Source: Trebouxia sp. TZW2008 (taxonomy: Eukaryota; Chlorophyta; Trebouxiophyceae; Trebouxiales; Trebouxiaceae). Taken from it: a stretch of DNA of 46,798 nt. Every line of letters starts with the position of its first letter. The stretch's first letter is position 1. Shown one piece after another: positions 40,093 through 46,798 of this stretch. The stretch is taken from NCBI GenBank assembly GCA_002118135.1, contig BDIU01000169.1:1-46798 (forward strand). Reading direction: 5' to 3'. The position numbers and the translations under genes are program-made. The notes beneath the pieces were generated by a model. That model was not told the DNA's origin. It did no database searches and worked only from the letters and a program-made list of their open reading frames with translations.

Positions 40093-43000
40093 ATGACTTG
40101 CAGTGGTTGTATCGCGTATCTACAATGCCGCAAGCTTTTGGTCAACAGCAGGTGGGGCTCAGCAAACATCAAAACGCTGTAGGATGCACTGCTGTTCTTG
40201 CTGCTGTACTTAGAAGCAATTGTGCATAACAGGGATACAGGCTTCAGCTCATGTCCTCGCACTCAGACCCAAGTTGGAGATCCCAGCTGCCTGCCAAAAT
40301 CCAGGCTGCAGCTGGCATTGCCGCGGAAGTCGAGCAAACCAAACTCTTGAAGCAGCAGCAGAGTTTGCAGTTGCCTCAGCCATATCTGCTAGTTGACGAA
40401 ACCACAGAACATAGCAGAAGGAGCAGCCAGCAGACAGAAGTCACTGGTGCATTTGCAAGACTGCCAGTGGTCCCTGTTTCCACTGAGATCATTGAGTCAG
40501 CTCTCAAGCGGGCGGGGAAAGTCGGTCCCAACAAGAAGATCAAGAACGAGGCTCAGAAGGCAAGATCCAGGTGCATGGTGACCTTGAGTAGCACTGTTGA
40601 CAGAAGATACACCACTTTACTGGTTCAGACAAGATGTTGGCACCTTTTCCTTAGCTGCGACTCACTGGCTGCCTTGTAGATCATGTGGCTTGAACTGCAC
40701 AATGAAAAGGAAGACTCTATAAACTACGCAAGCATTCCCTGCTCAGAAACCACTGCAGCTGTGAACCCACCAAAACACCTATTTGCGACATCTTGCTCTG
40801 ATTTCTGACTTTGCATTGCAGGTTTTGCAAGACATTTCACTGCAAATGCAGGGCAGCGAAGCATTGGACACATTGACAAAAGAGGTTGCGGTGCCTGTGG
40901 GTCATTACATGAAGGGTTTCCCACCACTGCAGCGTCTGCACCCTTTTGAGCAGGCCCTGCTGAAGCTCACCCTGCACTGCAATTGCAGGGCAGCAAAGCA
41001 GATGGACACCTTGACAAAGGAGGTTGCAGCACCTTTGGACCACTACACAAAAGGCTCTCCACTAGACACGATGTGTCTCCCTGCCCCACAGCCTTGTTTT
41101 ATAGACTTGGCATAATATGTTCTGCACTGCAAACGCAGGGCAGCGCAGCAGATGGACACCTTGACAAAAGAGATTGCAGTGCCTTTGGGTCAATACATCA
41201 AGGGCTTCCCACCACTGCAGCGCCTGCACCCCTTTGAGCAGGCCATGCTGGAGCTCACATGCGGCAGAAACCCATACGAAAGGGCCCTGGCCAAACTCGA
41301 CTCCCTGCGCAAAAGCATTCTTGAGGTGAGGTACATTATACAACAGTCAGACAGTCAGTCAGTCAATCTGTTGAAGGAGTTTTGCTATCTGAGGGATCAG
41401 GGGAACATGTAGACAATGTCAACTCACTGGTGTCATGCATGTTGTCCAAAACTCCTGATACAAGCTCTCACACCTGTTGATCAAGCCCAATGAGGTCAAG
41501 CTCAAAGCTCGCAAGGGCAAAGCATTGTGGACAGAACAGCCTAGGTAGAGCGCCTGCTGCTCAATCCAGCATTTGCCTCCATCTGCTGTTTACATCAATC
41601 ACATGACATGGGCGTGAGCATACATGTTATCTGAGATGGCGGCAAGGCAAGCAAGCAAATGGTTTCAGCCTGCACACATGTCTGCTGCTGCTGTTGAATC
41701 TTATTGTGTGGTCACGTGTCATTTGGCTGAAGCGGGCTCGCCTTTGCCACCAGCTGCACAACACTATCCAGAGTCATTTCATTACACCTCCGCCAACACT
41801 GACAGAAATGATCATGGCCTGCATTGTTGTACGTAGGCTTCTGCTTTGTCATTTCACTGCATAAATACTCTTGCCTCTAGGAATTCCACTTTCGTCTGAC
41901 TTACTCTAGTTTTGTGCGTTAAAGGGAACCGCCATGTTTGTTTCATTGTTGAAAACAAGCAAATCTTGAACCGGGTAGCAACTGATTGAAAAGGGTGGCC
42001 TGCAGACTGGGAAAGGGTACGCTGGCAGAGCCAACAAAGCCACCACTAAGGCAGAAGCTGTGGCTATCTGTGCAGAGGGCTTTGCCTCACTTGAGAAGCT
42101 TTACCTGTGAGAACCACTGACTCCTGCTTTGCGAACCATGCATTTGCAAACAGTGGCAATAGGAGCTGTCATGATGATGTGCACTGTCAGGACTGTGAGT
42201 CAAATCTTCTTCACTGTCAACACTGTGAGTCAAATCTTCTTCACTGTCAAGACTGTGAGTCAAATCTTCTACACTGTCTCAAACACCGTGTCCTGTGCTG
42301 CACAATGCTTTGTACTCATGGGGTGCGCCTTGCGACGGCCTCGAGGCGTGTGTCTGGTCCAGGCAGCATGTCTGACATCAAACCACACGTTTGGCGATGC
42401 GTCTGTCCATATACATTCATTGCAGCAATGATTGATCATCTATGGCATCAACAGCTTGTTGGCAATCTTTGATGAGCAGTGCTGAGTCAGCAATGACTGT
42501 GTCATGCAGGAAGTCTGGGAGATGTGTGGATGACTTGAAGCAGCTGGCTCAGAAGCTACGGCGCTTACCCGTAGTAGACCCCACTCTGCCTGTGGTGCGC
42601 ACTCTGCAGCCTTTACATCTTTCACATACACGATAAACCTATCTCTGTTGTCTGTGATGCATCGTCATCAAAACCCAATCCAAACACAAATGCGCTAGCC
42701 TGGCTGTGGCCACTAGCAACTCCCTGATGCAGCCAACATCAAATTTGTGCAAGCAACATTGTGCAGCATTGACAAAGTATTCATGTCTTGGGTTGAAGCA
42801 TCAAAGAGAGGCCGCTTAGTTCACCAGTTCCTGCAACAGTGGAATCAAGCTTTTCTGTCTGTGATTGGCAGAGGAGATGGGCAGAGGCTCTTGAGGTAGC
42901 ATTCATCATAGGCAAGTCATCGCTGGTCAGCAGGCTGCAGCAGGCAACATCATCAATGGGGCAGTATGACTGCTTTCATTGTTACAGGACCAGCATAAGC

Positions 43001-45504
43001 TGTCCTGCCTTTAAGCGAGTGAGCTGTCTGGCTTGCTGGTGCCTGCGACGTGACTGGGTCTTGTGCTGTCCCGTGTGATGGCTCTTGTCGGGCCGCCCGA
43101 TGTAGGCAAGTCATTACCCGTGAAATGTGCTGCAGCAGGCAATTGAAGCAAGCATAGCAAGTCCAGTGCTCTTGATGTTCCAGGATAATTGTGGTCTGTC
43201 TATAGGTAGCGCTTGTGGAGACCCCATCGCGGATATGTCATCAATGGTGATATCGCTGTCCTGCCTGTGACTCACGTGAAAACCCAGCTGTCCTGCCTGC
43301 AACATGCCTGAATGCAGTGTCCTACTAGGTGAACATGCTACTCTGCCTGTAGGTAGCGCTTGTGGGGGCGCCTAATGTGGGCAAGTCATCGCTGGTGAAC
43401 GTGCTGTCCAGTGGGGTGCCTGAGGTGTGTGACTACCCCTTCACCACCCGCAGTGTCAAGATGGGGCACTTCTTCATCAATGGACAAAGGCATCAGGTGA
43501 GGCATTGTCTGGACTGAGGCAACAGTCGTCTTTGAACCCTGTGTCAGATCTGTCAGGGTTCTTTCATGTCTATCCTATTGCTTGTGCAGCTGAATCAGTG
43601 TGTCCCTTGAAGATATTGTAACAATTCTTGGCATTTGCATAGCCCTGACGTCGGTGCTACATGGCAGACATCACCTCAACAGGGGAATCTTTGAGTTGAA
43701 GACCCTTGACGATAATGCTGTTGCTACCTTTCTGCTGATTGCATTGCTAAGGAACAAAGTTGGTGCAAAGTTGTCACACATTCCTCTTGGTGGTCAGGCT
43801 CACTGCTATTGAAAGCCATGGCAGAGTTGTTGAGTAGCCTGCAGCGACAGCATTCATGCTTGCTAAGGTGAAATAGAAATGGAACGCTATTCTGGCTGTC
43901 AGTATAGCAGGTCTGCAGCATGTCCTGTTCCTGCAAATGACGTGTTCCTGTGAATTTCTATCGTTTGCATGCAAAGGTTGTCAACTTGCTCTTTCCCTAC
44001 CTTTCTCTCTTGACCTCAGACACCAAAGGGCACTTTCAACCACCTGTTTAAGTTCTGCCAGTGCAGGTAACAGACACCCTGGGGCTGTTGAACCGGCCCC
44101 TGGCAGAGCGCAACGCAGTGGAGCGCCTGCCTGCTTCCTTCCTGCCTCCTTTGCTTTTTTGGCCTGTCAAGCAAATCCTGTGAAGCAGAGCAAAGCAGTA
44201 CACTGTAATCTAGGCTTGTGATACAGGTGACAGACACACCAGGGCTGTTGAACCGGCCCCTAGAAGAGCGCAATGCCATGGAGCGTCTCACCCTGGCTTG
44301 TCTCACCCACCTGCCATCCTCCATACTGTTTGTGCTGGACCTCACTGCACAATGCGGCACTTCTGTCCAGGACCAGCTCGCTATCAGGTTGGTCTTGCTG
44401 TCGTCATTCCGTCTGTTATGCTGCATGTGTATCAATTGTTGAAAAACTGCCAATGGCAGTCCGGGCATTTAGGTCTAGTGCCTCTGCCACCTGCCATCCT
44501 CTGTGCTCTTTGTGCTGGAACCCCCTACCCAGTGCAGGGCTTCAGTCAAGCACCAGCTCGCTATCAGGTGAGCAACCCTCAGAATCTGACATCTGGCTTG
44601 AGGAGTCAGGCTCTCTGCTCCTCTGAGGAGCTTGCAGTGTTCACGCTATAGACGACACTGACAGTGACATGTCTCTGGCAGCACTCAAGCAAGGGCTCAG
44701 CTGCACAAGTACAAGCAGGGCAACTGTACAAGCCTGTGCTGCTAGAGTCAGTTGTATTAAGTGATGCTTGCTTGTGACGCATGCAAGAGCTGAAACAATG
44801 CTTTCCAGACAAGTTGTAGCTGGAATGTCATTTTCAAATCAAACCTGCTCTGACTATCGCAGCAACCTCAGTGCTGACTCTGCAAGGTCGCAGTGACGAT
44901 CAGACCCTCTGCTGCGTTGAGGAACGCTTTATTGCAATGCAGGCAAGAACTGAAGCAGAGCTTCCCAGACAAATTGTGGCTGGATGTCATTTCCAAGTCA
45001 GACCTGCTCACAGCACACCTCAAAGCAGCAGACTCAATCATGCATCAAGCGCCAGATAGCAGTCATGCTCAAGCTTCAACGAGCAGCTCAACTGATTGGG
45101 AGTTTAAAGCTAGAGCACAGCAGGCAAGCCGCAGTGGGTCTGATCGGCCGTCAGAAAGCCATCAAGGGCCTCAGCTTGCGCAACAGACAGACAGCTCTTC
45201 ACTGTCTCATGAGATAGATGCTGATGCTGCTGCAAGCAATGGCAATGACAGTAGCGTGCAAGACTTGGATGATATACAGCATCAGGCATCAGAAGTTGCT
45301 GGCAGTGCTGCAGCTGCAGATCTGAGTGAAGAGCAAGAGGAATGGGGTCCTGTAATGGACGCAGACAAGTCCATGACTGATGCTGTGCAAGCTGCCTGTT
45401 TGTTGCCTGCTGCGCTGAGGATATCTTCTGTGACAGAAGATGGCATTGAGAACTTACAGCACAGTGTCATGCGCATGCTGCGTAGCCAGAATCGTGTTCA
45501 ATGA
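40093..45504 (+). CDS. PDE318: NOG1-like GTPase, chloroplast type (PDE318 homologue), 8 exons
   Basis: Exons: 40093-40151, 40241-40570, 41139-41325, 42006-42106, 42510-42594, 43353-43496, 44227-44387, 44943-45504, for 542 residues. I chose the ATG at 40093 because only its frame joins exon 2 in phase; a longer frame from 40035 does not. The NOG1-type helical region ([29 protein letters not shown]) precedes the G domain. G1 is [11 protein letters not shown]2 is within YPFTTRS, G3 is DTPG, and G4 is the variant SKSD. Between G4 and the last motif ([12 protein letters not shown]) is an insert of about 130 residues rich in Ser/Gln/Asp. PDE318-type proteins act in chloroplast biogenesis, probably in assembly of the 50S ribosome. 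The introns before exons 3, 6, 7 and 8 contain copies of those exons' heads. Confidence 0.93.
40851..41070 (+). repeat. two upstream copies of the head of GTPase exon 3
   Basis: The copies begin after GCAG at 40851 and 40988 (the real exon starts at 41139). They keep GGCAGC, TTGACAAARGAGGTTGC and CATTACATGAAGG-like sequence. The first extends to about 40965 and still encodes [20 protein letters not shown]. It would join exon 2 in the wrong phase from the 40570 donor. Confidence 0.92.
42182..42276 (+). repeat. 30-bp tandem repeat carrying a GTGAGT donor motif, three units
   Basis: ACTGTGAGTCAAATCTTCTT repeats at 30-bp pitch (about 42192, 42222, 42252) just downstream of GTPase exon 4, whose own donor is CT|GTGAGA. 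Each unit contains a consensus-like donor. Confidence 0.93.
42890..43252 (+). repeat. three upstream copies of the head of GTPase exon 6 (G1 motif)
   Basis: Copies near 42893-42945, 43076-43135 and 43203-43252 resemble the acceptor and start of exon 6 (from 43353: GTAGCGCTTGTGGGGGCGCC). They retain GGCAAGTCATCGCTGGT or close variants. The G1 motif is disrupted in each. Confidence 0.82.
44066..44135 (+). repeat. upstream copy of the head of GTPase exon 7 (G3 motif)
   Basis: From the GTGCAG acceptor at 44066 onward the sequence matches the start of exon 7 (44227) for about 65 nt. It still encodes [11 protein letters not shown], with Pro of DTPG changed to Leu. Confidence 0.9.
44480..44575 (+). 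repeat. downstream copy of the tail of GTPase exon 7
   Basis: CCACCTGCCATCCTC, TTTGTGCTGGA and ACCAGCTCGCTATCAG|GTGAGC repeat the last roughly 85 nt of exon 7 and its donor. The copy's donor (GTGAGC) looks stronger than the authentic one (GTTGGT). Confidence 0.9.
44783..44860 (+). repeat. upstream copy of the head of GTPase exon 8
   Basis: AAGAGCTGAAACAATGCTTT, CCAGACAAGTTGTAGCTGGA and onward matches exon 8 from 44943. The copy has TAG where the exon has TGG, so inclusion would truncate the protein. Confidence 0.9.
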
Positions 45505-46119
45505 ATGATGTTCAAACATGGACATGCTAGCCTGCCAGAATGCCAGTGTTTCACATCTTCAATTGAACGTTGTTTATGAACCAATGCGCAAATGCGGCGG
45601 TAGCATACTTGATCGTCATGCAGTATGTGTTGGCCTGATTTCGCTGGCCTGGAAGACTTTTGATTGACAAATTCATTGGTGTTTCTTGTATCAGTTGCTG
45701 CAGTCTACGGCTGCACTTTTGAAGCAGCCTGAGATGACTGTATACCTTGTATCAACACTTGCAAGGCACAAAGGTCCGTATGCAGATGCTTTGCCCTAAA
45801 AGCAGTTGTTTGCGTGTCAAACAATTTCCTTCCGGCTGCTATAGCTTACAATGCAATGCAGTCGACAAATTACTCATAGCTCAACAATGGGAAAATTTGA
45901 TAGCAAAAGGCAGAAGGATGCTCAATGAGGCAGAAACAATATCAACTAGGTCTATACAGCAGCGTTAATGGCTGATTTGCATAAGTGCCAGACGCTGCAG
46001 CAGAGCAGTCCAAAACAACCTGCAATTGTACAAGGGCTGCAGACTGCCGTAGCCTCTGAGAGCGATTGACACAGATATTGAAGGGGTCGTGGCAAGGCTT
46101 GGAACAAGCTATCTGACAT
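45505..46119. other. 615-bp convergent intergenic region
   Basis: This lies between the PDE318-like stop codon and the CUL4 stop codon. No gene, RNA or tandem repeat was recognised. Confidence 0.5.
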
Positions 46120-46722
46120 CTAAGCTAGGTAATTGTACACCTGCAACCACATGACAAGCAACTTGTCACCAGAAATCTGCTGAAAGAAACATGTACAGGT
46201 ATACAACTCTGCGTCATGATACTTGGCAAGCGCAGTGAAGTAGCTTGACACTATTAAGTATCACTGGACCCCGCTGTTGCATGCACTCCAAGACATCAAA
46301 CTTAGGGGCAACATCAAGCTCTACTGACACATGGTGCACATGCGACCCAGCCAAGATCATGCAACATCAAAGACAGATGCATGACAAAGCAGACCTAACT
46401 AGGCGTGCACGACATTAAACTGTGCAGAACTGTGTGGCATATGCATCAGCTTAGGCATGACTTGTTTCGCGGCTGCTCTATTACCCCCAAAGCCCAGGCT
46501 GACAAAAGTAAATTGCAAGTGGTCAATTGAGTCCTCATCAAAACTGACCTGAGGGTTCTGCTCATCTCGCTCCAGGTACTCTCGGTCAATGAGAGACTCT
46601 ATTCTCTTCTTGAGATCCTGCGCCCTGATTGGGAACTTGAGCTGTATGAGAAGCTCTTGCACCAGCAGCTTATGGCTGAGGCTCTTGCGTGTCTTCATGA
46701 TGCGCACAATGGCAGCATCAAT
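46120..46722 (-). CDS. CUL4: cullin-4, last two exons (gene runs off the right edge)
   Basis: Exon 46722..46549 (58 codons, phase 0) and terminal exon 46140..46120 (VYNYLA and stop). They encode the cullin neddylation domain: [50 protein letters not shown]. The NEDD8-acceptor Lys is in IVRIMK. The sequence is closest to plant-type CUL4, the scaffold of DDB1-based ubiquitin ligases in nucleus and cytosol. The tiny last exon was found by expecting the conserved YNYLA end, and it joins in phase behind a GTTGCAG acceptor. The upstream part is outside the window. Confidence 0.95.
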
Positions 46723-46798
46723 CTGCATAACACCGGATTGGTCAGGTGTACATTGTGACAATTGCTCAGAAAGTGTCCCAATCTAAAGATGTGGAACC

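Noticed and set aside
40035..40229. Longer N-terminus [20 protein letters not shown] for the GTPase
   Set aside because: Its frame reaches the donor in phase 0, while exon 2 needs phase 2. The ATG at 40093 fits.

Overview
This is nuclear DNA from a eukaryote, most likely a green alga. The genes are dense but broken into many short exons by GT-AG introns plus a few GC-AG introns. Several proteins have their closest relatives in plants and algae: a chloroplast-type MscS channel, a FLOE/DUF1421 protein, a PDE318/NOG1-like GTPase, a plant CUE protein and plant-type CUL4. Base composition is moderate, with CpG-richer islands at gene starts. I cannot name the species; Trebouxiophyceae or Chlorophyceae are guesses. 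Coding models were built by hand from reading frames, splice sites and family knowledge. Exon phases were checked, and all close except at one NDUFV2 junction.

Layout from left to right. A 113-bp satellite covers 1-1030, followed by weak 5'-end candidates (about 1.3-2.2 kb). Next come MSL (-, 2922-9283) and FLOE (+, 9710-15549). Then a coiled-coil orphan (-, 16279-18182), an LRR protein (-, 18899-21966) and a small orphan (+, 22079-22519). A ferredoxin-fold protein follows (-, 23656-25097), then an APMAP/strictosidine-synthase-like protein (+, 25156-30506), complex I NDUFV2 (-, 30837-33499) and a CUE protein (+, 33857-35669). The right part holds a small orphan (-, 36415-36879), a PEMT/ICMT-type membrane methyltransferase (+, 36970-38962), a PDE318-like GTPase (+, 40093-45504) and the 3' end of CUL4 (-, 46120-46722). 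Most genes sit in head-to-head pairs with roughly 60-430 bp between start codons and then converge on their neighbours. The gene set is housekeeping and organellar (chloroplast envelope, ribosome assembly, complex I, ubiquitin) and does not look like one pathway.

The striking feature lies in the introns. In six genes (MSL, FLOE, APMAP-like, NDUFV2, the methyltransferase and PDE318-like) introns carry tandem copies of the adjacent exon-intron junction. Copies of an exon's 5' head with its acceptor lie upstream of the real exon. Copies of an exon's 3' tail with its donor lie downstream. I count about a dozen and a half such junction duplications. The LRR gene and FLOE show the same thing at their stop codons. 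In FLOE the process appears to have produced an array of four 39-nt, phase-0 micro-exons at an exact 142-bp pitch, each encoding a 13-residue Q/G-rich segment with a conserved Tyr in the predicted prion-like region. Introns also carry a short inverted-repeat element family (three copies) and a second dispersed repeat family (three copies).
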